In this document: piece after piece, positions 1 through 6,455 of the stretch | Numbering within the stretch: the first letter of the stretch is position 1 | Layout of the letters: the number at the start of each line of letters is the position of its first letter | From: Bacteroidales bacterium | Lineage (GTDB): Bacteria > Bacteroidota > Bacteroidia > Bacteroidales > Lentimicrobiaceae | Direction of reading: 5' to 3' | Length of the DNA stretch: 6,455 nucleotides | Assembly: GCA_022837485.1 (NCBI GenBank) | Contig: JALHHH010000021.1 | Span: forward strand, 1-6,455 | Made by a program: the position numbers and the translations under genes | The notes under the pieces: model-generated | The model's input: the letters and a program-made list of their open reading frames with translations, nothing else | Told to the model about the DNA's origin: nothing | The model's database searches: none

Positions 1-853
1 CTGGATCGCGTCGTTGTGAAAGAATTGACTTTTCCGAGTCAATATCTTCTTGTTTCAACGTACGTTTGTCATCTATCACGTTGAGCGTTGGGCGGCCATA
101 GTTGAAGTGGTAGTAGAAGTAAGGCTTCGGATGATTATCAAAGGGCTTTTCGTTTTCAATTTTCTCGTCGAGATATACCTCCCGGGTCAGGTTGCGGGCT
201 TTCAGAATCTGTTCGGGAGATATGATGGTACTGGTTTCAGGGTAATTGCCCGACATGTTTTGCCGCATAATAAGCTTTTCTTCCTCCCGGGTAGGATATC
301 CTATAATTACCTTGAGCATAAACCGGTCCACCTGAGCCTCGGGAAGAGGATAGGTGCCTTCCTGTTCGATCGGATTCTGGGTAGCAAGCACCAGGAATGG
401 TTCGGCAAGCGGATAGGAGTGTTCTCCGATGGTTACCTGCCTTTCCTGCATGGCTTCCAGCAGAGCGCTCTGTACTTTCGCCGGTGAGCGGTTGATTTCG
501 TCGGCCAGGATAAAGTTGGCAAAAATGGGTCCCTTTCTGACCTGGAATTCCTCCTGTTTCTGACTATAGATCAGCGTACCGATAAGGTCGGCCGGCAGAA
601 GGTCGGGTGTAAACTGTATTCGGCTGAAGCGGGCATCAATAATGTTTGCCAGCGATTTTATGGCAAGTGTTTTTGCCAGACCGGGTACTCCCTCCAGCAG
701 AATGTGGCCGTTCGACAGTAATCCGATCAGCAGCCGTTCAACCATATGTTTCTGCCCGACAATCACCTTATGCATTTCCATCTCTATCAGATCGATGAAA
801 GCGCTTTCGTTCCGGATGCGTTCGTTCAGTTCCTTGATATCAGTTTCAATCAT
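1..853 (-). CDS. MoxR-family AAA+ ATPase, 3' end beyond the window
   Basis: This is an ATP-driven cytoplasmic chaperone-like AAA+ protein. MoxR proteins usually work with DUF58 and von Willebrand A (Bat) partners in protein maturation or envelope stress. The ATG at 853 gives 284 codons before the window edge. Visible motifs are Walker A GVPGLAKT (residues 55-62), Walker B ILADEINR (115-122), sensor 1 in LATQNP (156-161) and the EAQVDRF motif (172-178), all typical of MoxR. The frame matches the family up to VYLDEKIE (about residue 233). The following 51 codons (positions 1-154) stay open but do not show the expected lid sequence with its sensor-2 GASPRA-type motif. The gene lies 145 bp downstream of the C1 peptidase on the same strand. 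Family assignment is firm; the nature of the C-terminal part is unresolved. Confidence 0.93.
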   Translation of the reverse strand, partial: MIETDIKELNERIRNESAFIDLIEMEMHKVIVGQKHMVERLLIGLLSNGHILLEGVPGLAKTLAIKSLANIIDARFSRIQFTPDLLPADLIGTLIYSQKQEEFQVRKGPIFANFILADEINRSPAKVQSALLEAMQERQVTIGEHSYPLAEPFLVLATQNPIEQEGTYPLPEAQVDRFMLKVIIGYPTREEEKLIMRQNMSGNYPETSTIISPEQILKARNLTREVYLDEKIENEKPFDNHPKPYFYYHFNYGRPTLNVIDDKRTLKQEDIDSEKSILSQRRDP

Positions 854-869
854 GGCTCATAGTTTTTTG

Positions 870-877
870 CAAAATTA
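870..877 (-). promoter_or_regulatory. Candidate Bacteroidota -7 box for the MoxR gene
   Basis: Read on the minus strand, the sequence TAATTTTG fits the Bacteroidota -7 consensus TAnnTTTG and ends 16 bases before the MoxR ATG. It implies a very short leader of about ten bases. No clear TTG/TTTG -33 element is seen at the usual distance, so this is a motif match only. If real, the MoxR gene has its own promoter rather than relying on read-through from the peptidase gene. Confidence 0.4.
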
Positions 878-974
878 TCACTACGGGCCCACGCTGCAGG
901 CCGTTCCGGTGTTAAAAATTGTTAAAGGGTGCGGGTTTCAGGCTCATAAGCGCCTGTGGGAGGGTTTTTCGTGA

Positions 975-1007
975 ATCAAATAAATATAAGCTGAGCTGTT
1001 ATTTGAT
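975..1007 (-). terminator. Inverted repeat over the C1 peptidase stop codon, possible weak terminator
   Basis: Perfect 9-bp arms ATCAAATAA (975-983) and TTATTTGAT (999-1007) flank a 15-base loop, which contains the small palindrome AGCTGAGCT. The peptidase stop codon (TAA on the minus strand, 999-1001) lies inside the stem. No uridine tract follows on the minus strand, and the stem is AT-rich. It could therefore be an inefficient terminator, an mRNA 3'-end stabiliser or a protein-binding dyad. The repeat is seen directly; its function is inferred. Confidence 0.4.
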
Positions 1008-2174
1008 CCCGGCTTTCCGGCGCAAGGATACCGGTATGCCGTCTTTGTGAACGGTAATCGCTACGGTATTAAGCCTTATGTAGGGTTCCGACATATAAAG
1101 GTACCCCTGGTAAGGATTCCCTTTATCGCCCCAGGAATTTTTGGTGATGAAATAGCGTTTGCCTTCCTGATCGGTTGCTATTCCGGTTATATGCATCAGA
1201 TGATCGTCGGTAGCCTTCAGGTTGTCGAATTCTTCCTGCCGGATTTCCTGAGTTATCTGCCTTTCGGCTGCAGGGCCTTCGAACTTGTACAATTCGGCTG
1301 TACGTTCCCGTTCGCTCATCTTCTCCCAGCGGGCGCGTTCGGTACCCTCCAGGGATTCCGGACGATACTCCGGAAGTATGGCGACCCCTTTTGCATGCGA
1401 GAATCCCTTGTCGCTGACATCCCCGTCCCAGCATACGGTAAATCCGTTTTCAAGGGCATAGGTCAAAGTTAAAATCAGATCGTCGAGAGAAACATTCAGG
1501 TAGAGATCCTGCGACCAGTTGTCCGGGATTTCCAGGTTAATGCGTGAAAAAAACGGATGGTGTGAGTAAGAGGTAATTTCGATATAATCATCGGGATTGA
1601 AACCTTTTTTACCGTCTTTCACAGAGCCATCCGAAGGCAAGGGACCCATATACGAATCCAGGATGCTTCCAAATGCTTGCGGCCATGCTTTTGAGAGCTT
1701 TCCGTCGGAATTCGTTTTCACGGCATCCAGAAATCCTTTAAGAGCGTTATTCAGTTCGCCATGCACATGATTATCCTCGCCTGGCAGCAGGCCGGGATAT
1801 TGCGTTTCGGTAACATAGCCGTGTGTACGGATGATGTTGAGCACATCATGGGCCTGACCTCCGGGACCGAAATTTGATGAACCTTGGAGCCTGAGGTAAC
1901 GCTGCGCTTTCTGCCGGTAAGCATGATTCACGAAGTACATTTCCGAAAGATCGGCTTCCCCTTCTCCCAGGCGGATCAGTTCCGACTCGAGGAAAGAAAC
2001 GGTGGCAAAACTCCAGCAGGTACCTGAGCGGTACTGATTTTTTACGGAAGTGGCCTTGTTGTTCTTAACTTCCGTGAATTTGAATCCCGGTTTCCGATTA
2101 AGGGTGTCCTGGGCATTAACGGCACTGAGAAGGAAAAAGAGTGCCGCTAATAGTGAAAATGACTTCAGGTTCAT
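999..2174 (-). CDS. Exported C1-family cysteine peptidase (bleomycin hydrolase / aminopeptidase C type)
   Basis: This papain-fold cysteine peptidase of 391 residues is probably periplasmic or envelope-located and would cleave peptides or trim their N-termini. Residues 1-21 form a signal peptide (hydrophobic core, cleavage likely after VNA). The catalytic set is visible: oxyanion Gln47 and nucleophile Cys53 in NQYRSGTCWSFA, His325 in DDHLMHITG, and Asn346 in TKNSWG. The separation of Cys and His by some 270 residues, with a long insertion between them, fits the bleomycin hydrolase/PepC branch rather than compact papains. The Cys motif reads SGTCWSF instead of the SGRCW common in cytosolic PepC. 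The protein is somewhat shorter than cytosolic PepC (about 445 residues). A charged segment at about 270-322 precedes the His motif. The start is set by the signal peptide; no clear Shine-Dalgarno sequence is present, as is usual in this phylum. Confidence 0.93.
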   Translation of the reverse strand: MNLKSFSLLAALFFLLSAVNAQDTLNRKPGFKFTEVKNNKATSVKNQYRSGTCWSFATVSFLESELIRLGEGEADLSEMYFVNHAYRQKAQRYLRLQGSSNFGPGGQAHDVLNIIRTHGYVTETQYPGLLPGEDNHVHGELNNALKGFLDAVKTNSDGKLSKAWPQAFGSILDSYMGPLPSDGSVKDGKKGFNPDDYIEITSYSHHPFFSRINLEIPDNWSQDLYLNVSLDDLILTLTYALENGFTVCWDGDVSDKGFSHAKGVAILPEYRPESLEGTERARWEKMSERERTAELYKFEGPAAERQITQEIRQEEFDNLKATDDHLMHITGIATDQEGKRYFITKNSWGDKGNPYQGYLYMSEPYIRLNTVAITVHKDGIPVSLRRKAGIK

Positions 2175-2238
2175 GATATGAAAGATTTATGAATAGAGTA
2201 AGGGTTACACCAAAAAAAATGCGATTGGATTCCTTTGG

Positions 2239-2266
2239 CAAACCTATTGATTTTTTTTGTTTTCAA
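2239..2266 (-). promoter_or_regulatory. Candidate promoter for the C1 peptidase
   Basis: On the minus strand, TAGGTTTG (2239-2246) matches the Bacteroidota -7 consensus TAnnTTTG. A TTG (2264-2266) lies 17 bases upstream, near the expected -33 position. Transcription would start around 2232, giving a leader of just under 60 bases before the ATG at 2174. This is based on motif and spacing only. Confidence 0.45.
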
Positions 2267-2351
2267 CTATTGTATACTTGCGGCTTTTTTGTGAAATGTA
2301 TGAATTTTTGCGGGAGGCGCACGGATTGTTTTTTAAGTAATCAAATTCTTC

Positions 2352-2359
2352 TACATTTG
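2352..2359 (+). promoter_or_regulatory. Second, upstream -7-like box on the plus strand
   Basis: TACATTTG fits TAnnTTTG. The nearest upstream TTG (2326-2328) is 23 bases away, longer than usual. It could be an alternative start site for the beta-propeller gene or a chance match in AT-rich DNA. Confidence 0.25.
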
Positions 2360-2427
2360 CTGCCCGAAAGGGGTTAATTTCTGACGAAAATGAGAGCAGG
2401 AGTTAAAACTGAAATCGATTTTTACGC

Positions 2428-2435
2428 TATTTTTG
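2428..2435 (+). promoter_or_regulatory. Candidate -7 box for the beta-propeller / repeat-protein operon
   Basis: TATTTTTG is an exact TAnnTTTG match and is followed by GTATGG, a familiar context in Bacteroidota promoters. Transcription would begin near 2440, leaving a leader of nearly 100 bases before the ATG at 2538. The -33 region is weak (only a TTA near 2403). The box overlaps the TTG at 2433 that would begin the longest open frame, which argues against that start. Confidence 0.5.
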
Positions 2436-2537
2436 TATGGAAAAACGGTGCCCGAGCTTGTGTATCACCAAAAAAGGCGTAAATTGGTCCGCTCTTTTCG
2501 TTGTCTTGAAAACGTAATATCCATAAACTACAAGAAT

Positions 2538-5384
2538 ATGAAAAATAGAAGTTTACACTTTGGCTTTCTTGCATTGATTCTGGGGGCCGGGATCATTTTG
2601 CTGACGACTTCAGGTACCTTTATGCAGATCGTTGGCAAAAATGTACCCGGAGATAATGCCGGAGGGCCGGAAATTAGCTGGACTTACCTTTCTCAACTCC
2701 GAAACAATCAGGCTACAGGCCAGCTTAACCCCGCCGACGTTATTAAAGCCAGAAACCAGGTTTCCGGTACAAGAGCTGCCGGTGCTCTGGGTCTGAACTG
2801 GACCCCCAAGGGTCCCGATAATGTTTCCGGCCGTACCCGGGCTATCATTATCGACAATAAAGACAACACCCGCAGAACAATCATTGCCGGTAGTGTTTCG
2901 GGTGGTTTATGGAAATCAACAACCGCCGGACTTACCTGGAGTCAGATTCAGACCTCAGGCGTAATCCTCAACATCAGCTGTCTGGCCCAGGCTCCCAACG
3001 GAGATATCTATGCCGGCACCGGAGAAAATTTCAACAGCAGCCGCCTGAATATGTACAGCGGTTTCATCGGACAGGGGATTTATAAATCAACAGATGGCAA
3101 TACATTTACAAAACTTGCATCCACCGATCCCGGTTCGTTTAACGATCCGGACGCTGCCTGGTCGTTTGTAAACAGAATTGCCGCCGGTGACAACAATAAA
3201 GTGGTAGCTGCCACCAACAGCGGAGTTAAATGTTCGGCCGACGGAGGTCAAACCTGGCAGCCCGCCAAAGCCAACGGACAGGAACTCACAGGCGTTGCCC
3301 TGGATGTTAAGATGGCTTCCGATGGTGCAATCGCCGCTACTGTTGGCGATAAACTCTATGTTTCAGCTAATGGAGCGTTCGACGGATTCGTTCTGCGCAA
3401 TACAGGGGCCGGACAGGACAGTCTTCCTTCAAATGCAATTCTGCGTATTGAAGTGGCTTTTGCCCCCTCACAGCCTTCTACACTTTATGCTGTTCTGATT
3501 GCCGATGGTACACAGACCCTTACTTACCCCGGTCAGCTTGCCGGTGTTTATGTATCAAAAAACAAAGGAGAGACATGGAAAATTGTAGGCCCAGGCTTCA
3601 GCCCGATTTTCAACGTCTTTGGAAATGCCGCAAATAACGTTCATTATGGCGACTATGCCGCATCCCTCGTTGTAAGCCCCAATAATCCGGATGTTATATA
3701 TCTTGGTGGTGTTAATGTCTGGCAGGGATCCAAAGTCCTTGAAACCGGTTTTTACCAATGGCACCAAAGTACTTTGGGCGAAGCAGGAAGGTATTTCCAC
3801 TGCCTTACCATAAATCCCGATAATCCCCAGAATATCTACGCCGGTTCCGATGTGGGAATCTACTCAACCGAAAATGCATTTGCTTCCAGCAAATCAATTA
3901 ATAAAAATTACCGGACATCCATGTTCTATACCGTTGCTGCCGATGATAAGGGCCGACTACTCGGAGGTACACAGGGCAATGGAGTTGTATTTCTGGATCA
4001 AACCGGTAATACCACAGAAACTGCAAATACCATTCTTAATACTTTCGTGGGCGGGACAGTAGAAGTATCAATGATCAATCCCGAAGCTATTTTCTACTCT
4101 TCCACCGCCGGTAATCTGATCAGGTCGAACGACCTTGGTGTTTCACCTGCCAATGAATTCATCTATGGTTCTGAAATTACCAACAACAACGGAAACGTGT
4201 TTATTTCGCCCTTCCGGTTGTGGGAAAACTTCAACAATCCCTATTCACGCGACAGCGTTACGTTTAAAGCCGGCAGAAATTACAATGCCGGTGAAACCGT
4301 TACCTGCACAAGTAAAAACAATCACTTCCCGTTCCATTACACCCTTCCTTCAGCTCTTGATAAAAATGATACAATAAGAGTTCAGGATCCCGTTTCATCC
4401 ATTCTTTTTGTCGGTCTTACCAATGGTGTATACATGTCGAGGAATGCGCTTGATTTTTCAAGGCTTCCATCCTGGGATCGCATTGCCAATTTTGCCGGTG
4501 TACCATCAACTCTGGCCTTTTCAAAAGATGCCAATTACCTCTTCGTAGGGACCACCGACGGCAAACTACTGCGTATTGCCAACCTGGCTCTGGCCTATGA
4601 CTCAATCCGCGCCGATGTCAACAGCTCTGCATGTATTCTGTCATCAACCGTAGTAAAGGAATTTCCGGGAAGGTATGTAACTTCCATAGCCGTAGATCCT
4701 AACAACGATAACCATGTGGTCGTTACTCTCGGAAACTATGGCAATACCGATTTTGTTTACAGATCGACCAACGCTCTTGCGCAGTTTCCCGATTTTACAT
4801 CCATTCAGGGAAACCTGCCTGCTATGCCGGTTTATTCCTCAATCGTTGAGATGAACAGTTCAAACCGGATCATTCTGGGAACCGATTTTGGAATTTATAC
4901 TACGGAAGCACCGGGTTCAGGTACTTCATGGACGCCGGAAAACAACGGACTCGGAGCCATTCCTGTAATGATGATTCGTCAGCAGACCGTTAATCGCCCA
5001 TGGATTGAGAATATTCCGGGAGTCAGCAACTATGGCGCAATTTATATTGCTTCACACGGCAACGGCGTATTCGAAAACCGTAACTACGTCGGCATCGATG
5101 GTCCTGGTCAGAAACCTTCGGCCCAAAGTACTCTGTTGTCTGTATATCCCAACCCTGTTTCCACTCAGGTTAACTTTGACGTGAAACTCGAAAATGCGTC
5201 GAAAGTAACGGCTGTGGTATACGGATTGAATGGAGCCCTTGTAAAATCCATTGATTTCGGTATACTGACCCGCGGCGAACATGCTCTTACTGTTCAGGCT
5301 TCTGAGCTGCCAGCCGGAACCTACCTCATCAGGGTAACGGAAGGAATCAACTCGAAAACCGCCAAGTTTGTAGTAACCAGATAA
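2538..5384 (+). CDS. Secreted Asp-box beta-propeller protein with T9SS C-terminal sorting domain
   Basis: This 948-residue protein is predicted to be exported by Sec and then carried across the outer membrane by the type IX secretion system. A hydrophobic N-terminal segment spans about residues 8-23. The mature part opens with WTPKGPDNVSGR (88-99), followed by Asp-box (BNR/sortilin-like) blades: STTAGLTW (127-134), STDGNTF (184-190), SADGGQTW (233-240) and SKNKGETW (340-347). Blade-edge phrases such as SPNNPDVIYLGG (380-391), NPDNPQNIYAGS (426-437) and DPNNDNHVVV (720-729) recur. A non-propeller stretch at about 550-615 (near PFRLWENF) seems to separate two propeller halves. The C-terminal domain (about 866-948) has YPNPVS, LNGALVKS and LPAGTYLIRV, the type A T9SS sorting signature. 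I see no sialidase FRIP motif or other catalytic signature, so a binding or scaffold role is as likely as an enzymatic one. The ATG at 2538 is preferred because the signal segment follows directly; a TTG 35 codons upstream lies in the promoter box. Confidence 0.92.
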   Translation: MKNRSLHFGFLALILGAGIILLTTSGTFMQIVGKNVPGDNAGGPEISWTYLSQLRNNQATGQLNPADVIKARNQVSGTRAAGALGLNWTPKGPDNVSGRTRAIIIDNKDNTRRTIIAGSVSGGLWKSTTAGLTWSQIQTSGVILNISCLAQAPNGDIYAGTGENFNSSRLNMYSGFIGQGIYKSTDGNTFTKLASTDPGSFNDPDAAWSFVNRIAAGDNNKVVAATNSGVKCSADGGQTWQPAKANGQELTGVALDVKMASDGAIAATVGDKLYVSANGAFDGFVLRNTGAGQDSLPSNAILRIEVAFAPSQPSTLYAVLIADGTQTLTYPGQLAGVYVSKNKGETWKIVGPGFSPIFNVFGNAANNVHYGDYAASLVVSPNNPDVIYLGGVNVWQGSKVLETGFYQWHQSTLGEAGRYFHCLTINPDNPQNIYAGSDVGIYSTENAFASSKSINKNYRTSMFYTVAADDKGRLLGGTQGNGVVFLDQTGNTTETANTILNTFVGGTVEVSMINPEAIFYSSTAGNLIRSNDLGVSPANEFIYGSEITNNNGNVFISPFRLWENFNNPYSRDSVTFKAGRNYNAGETVTCTSKNNHFPFHYTLPSALDKNDTIRVQDPVSSILFVGLTNGVYMSRNALDFSRLPSWDRIANFAGVPSTLAFSKDANYLFVGTTDGKLLRIANLALAYDSIRADVNSSACILSSTVVKEFPGRYVTSIAVDPNNDNHVVVTLGNYGNTDFVYRSTNALAQFPDFTSIQGNLPAMPVYSSIVEMNSSNRIILGTDFGIYTTEAPGSGTSWTPENNGLGAIPVMMIRQQTVNRPWIENIPGVSNYGAIYIASHGNGVFENRNYVGIDGPGQKPSAQSTLLSVYPNPVSTQVNFDVKLENASKVTAVVYGLNGALVKSIDFGILTRGEHALTVQASELPAGTYLIRVTEGINSKTAKFVVTR

Positions 5385-5442
5385 GTTAACGCTTGGCACC
5401 TTTCGCCGGCTTCAGGATTGTAATTCGAAAAAATAAGGAAAA

Positions 5443-6455
5443 ATGAAAAAGATATTTCTCTCATTCTTGATCTTAACCCTCAGTTTGCCGGTATTGATGG
5501 CTTCACCCAGCATCTTTACCCCTGAACTGACAGCTCCCAATAATAACCAGAGCGGTGTAGCTCCAAATGTTACTCTTGACTGGAATGCTGTTGTAGGTAA
5601 CATCGGACTGCATTATATTCTGCATCTGTCAACCGATGAAGCGTTTACCAGTCCGGTGGAATTTACTACGGAACTAACCCGTTATGAAATGGCAAACCTT
5701 ATGTTTGGCGGAGTTTATTACTGGAAAGTTAAAGCCATAGATATGACCGGACAAAGCGACTGGTCGGAGGTGAGGTCATTTACGGTTGTTTCACGCCCCA
5801 TGATGCGCAGACCGGCAAACAATGCCAATAATCAGGACGCCAATGTCCTGATTCAATGGGATGCCATTACAGGTGTCAGCCATTTTGATTTCCAGATTGA
5901 TACGGTCAGCACATTTGATTCTCCCTATGCCTATATTACACCAGTAGCAGGAAGCAAGAAGGAGGCAAATGCAGCTAATCTGTTGTTCGGTGAAGGCCAT
6001 TACGTAAGGCTCAGGGCGCGTCACGCTCTCGATACTACCGACTGGACAAACCCGACTTTTTTTACGGTAACCAGTACTTTTAACATAAGCAGACCTAACG
6101 ATAATGCCACGGATGTGGTTCCGGATGCTGAATTTCAATGGACAAGGGTAAACGGAATCAATAAGTACAATGTTCTTATTTCGCTTGAGCCTGAAGTACA
6201 GCATTACGACAGTTACAACGTTCAATCGGATCTTACCCGTATAAAACCCGATACTCTCCTTTTCGGTACGCAGTATTACTGGAGAATGCTTGCCATTCAT
6301 TCAAAAGATACTCTTTATTCTGCAATCCGGGCTTTTACTACCGTTGTAAAACCAACCCTGAAGACTCCGGCAAACAATTCTACCAATGTTCAGCTTACCC
6401 CTTCGCTTACATGGGGTAAGATCTCAGGGGTGAAGACTTATGAGCTTGAACTCGC
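5443..6455 (+). CDS. Exported protein of tandem fibronectin-III-like repeats, 3' end beyond the window
   Basis: 337 codons are visible and the frame is still open at the right edge. Residues 1-20 (MKK start, hydrophobic core, LMA-S) are a signal peptide. The rest is built of tandem ~90-residue beta-sandwich modules starting near residues 29, 118, 212 and 303. Each opens with a phrase like TPANNSTNV, then a W-x(2-3)-V/I-x-G core (LDWNAVVG, IQWDAITG, FQWTRVNG, LTWGKISG), and the complete modules end with an LFG-x(2)-YYWKVKA-like strand. This is the fibronectin-III-like pattern common in Bacteroidota surface proteins that display or space other domains. The gene lies 58 bp after the beta-propeller gene with no terminator between, so co-transcription is likely. 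A purine-rich AAGGAAAA precedes the ATG. A T9SS sorting domain or a catalytic domain may follow outside the window. No specific function can be assigned. Confidence 0.88.
   Translation, partial: MKKIFLSFLILTLSLPVLMASPSIFTPELTAPNNNQSGVAPNVTLDWNAVVGNIGLHYILHLSTDEAFTSPVEFTTELTRYEMANLMFGGVYYWKVKAIDMTGQSDWSEVRSFTVVSRPMMRRPANNANNQDANVLIQWDAITGVSHFDFQIDTVSTFDSPYAYITPVAGSKKEANAANLLFGEGHYVRLRARHALDTTDWTNPTFFTVTSTFNISRPNDNATDVVPDAEFQWTRVNGINKYNVLISLEPEVQHYDSYNVQSDLTRIKPDTLLFGTQYYWRMLAIHSKDTLYSAIRAFTTVVKPTLKTPANNSTNVQLTPSLTWGKISGVKTYELEL
5527..6455 (+). repeat. Four tandem ~90-residue FN3-like protein modules (fourth incomplete)
   Basis: The modules run approximately 5527-5790, 5794-6072, 6076-6342 and 6349 to the edge. 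They align at the protein level through the PxNN...V opening, the central W..(V/I).G motif and the LFG..YYW strand. They are clearly diverged from one another in DNA, so this is an old domain duplication rather than a recent tandem repeat. Module 2 has HYVRLRA where modules 1 and 3 have YYW. Confidence 0.8.

Larger units (their letters stand above)
2175..2537. other. Divergent intergenic region between peptidase and beta-propeller genes
   Basis: This 363-bp stretch separates the two divergently transcribed genes. It is AT-rich, with A and T runs near 2211-2219 and 2251-2258, and carries promoter-like boxes for both directions. An open frame at 2189-2377 (62 codons) looks like chance: its composition is Phe/Cys-rich, it has no recognisable motif and it overlaps the peptidase promoter candidate. 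I see no tRNA, riboswitch or small RNA that I can support. Confidence 0.7.

Noticed and set aside
50..487. Plus-strand open frame antisense to the MoxR gene
   Set aside because: The minus-strand frame carries unmistakable MoxR motifs. The plus-strand product has no recognisable features and is a shadow.
907..975. Short stem CAGGC/GCCTG near 940-957 followed by a T-run at 965-969 as a plus-strand terminator
   Set aside because: The stem is only five base pairs, the T-run is separated from it by other bases, and no plus-strand gene lies upstream.
1047..1472. Plus-strand open frame antisense to the C1 peptidase
   Set aside because: It overlaps the catalytic His/Asn region of a well-supported gene on the other strand and shows no motif of its own.
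2189..2377. 62-codon open frame in the divergent intergenic region
   Set aside because: It has Phe/Cys-rich chance-like composition, no motif, and overlaps the peptidase promoter candidate.
2433..2537. 35-residue N-terminal extension of the propeller protein from a TTG start
   Set aside because: The TTG lies inside the TATTTTTG promoter-like box, and the extension would put a charged segment in front of the signal sequence. The ATG at 2538 gives a normal export signal.
2538..5384. Annotation of the propeller protein as a sialidase
   Set aside because: Asp-boxes alone are shared by sortilin-like and many non-enzymatic propellers. I do not see the FRIP motif or the arginine triad context.
5791..6300. 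169-codon minus-strand open frame opposite the FN3-like repeat gene
   Set aside because: The plus-strand frame has a signal peptide and periodic domain repeats. The minus-strand product is Cys/Ile-rich with no family resemblance.

Overview
The window looks like chromosomal DNA from a member of the Bacteroidota, most likely Bacteroidales-like. Three things support this. The long plus-strand gene ends in a type IX secretion (T9SS) C-terminal sorting domain. The upstream regions carry TAnnTTTG-type -7 promoter boxes. The start codons are preceded by A-rich leaders without a strong Shine-Dalgarno sequence. No RNA genes, CRISPR array, insertion sequence or integrase was seen.

Layout: positions 1-853 (minus strand) hold the first 284 codons of a MoxR-family AAA+ ATPase, cut by the left edge. 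Positions 999-2174 (minus) hold a complete exported C1-family cysteine peptidase of the bleomycin hydrolase/aminopeptidase C type. A 363-bp divergent intergenic region (2175-2537) carries promoter-like boxes facing both ways. Positions 2538-5384 (plus) hold a 948-residue secreted beta-propeller protein with Asp-box repeats and a T9SS sorting domain. After 58 bp, position 5443 starts another exported protein made of tandem ~90-residue fibronectin-III-like repeats, still open at the right edge.

How the genes relate: the two plus-strand genes are probably co-transcribed and encode envelope or cell-surface proteins. The first is a T9SS client. The second has the usual build of one, but its C-terminus lies outside the window. 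On the minus strand, the peptidase and the MoxR gene are separated by 145 bp holding an inverted repeat and a possible promoter, so they may be separate units. In Bacteroidota, moxR usually heads a moxR-DUF58-Bat (aerotolerance) cluster, which would lie beyond position 1.

Most of the window is ordinary Bacteroidota content. The oddest point is the MoxR reading frame: it follows the family closely to about residue 233 and then continues for 51 open codons that do not resemble the expected MoxR lid domain. This could be a domain insertion, a gene fusion or an assembly junction.
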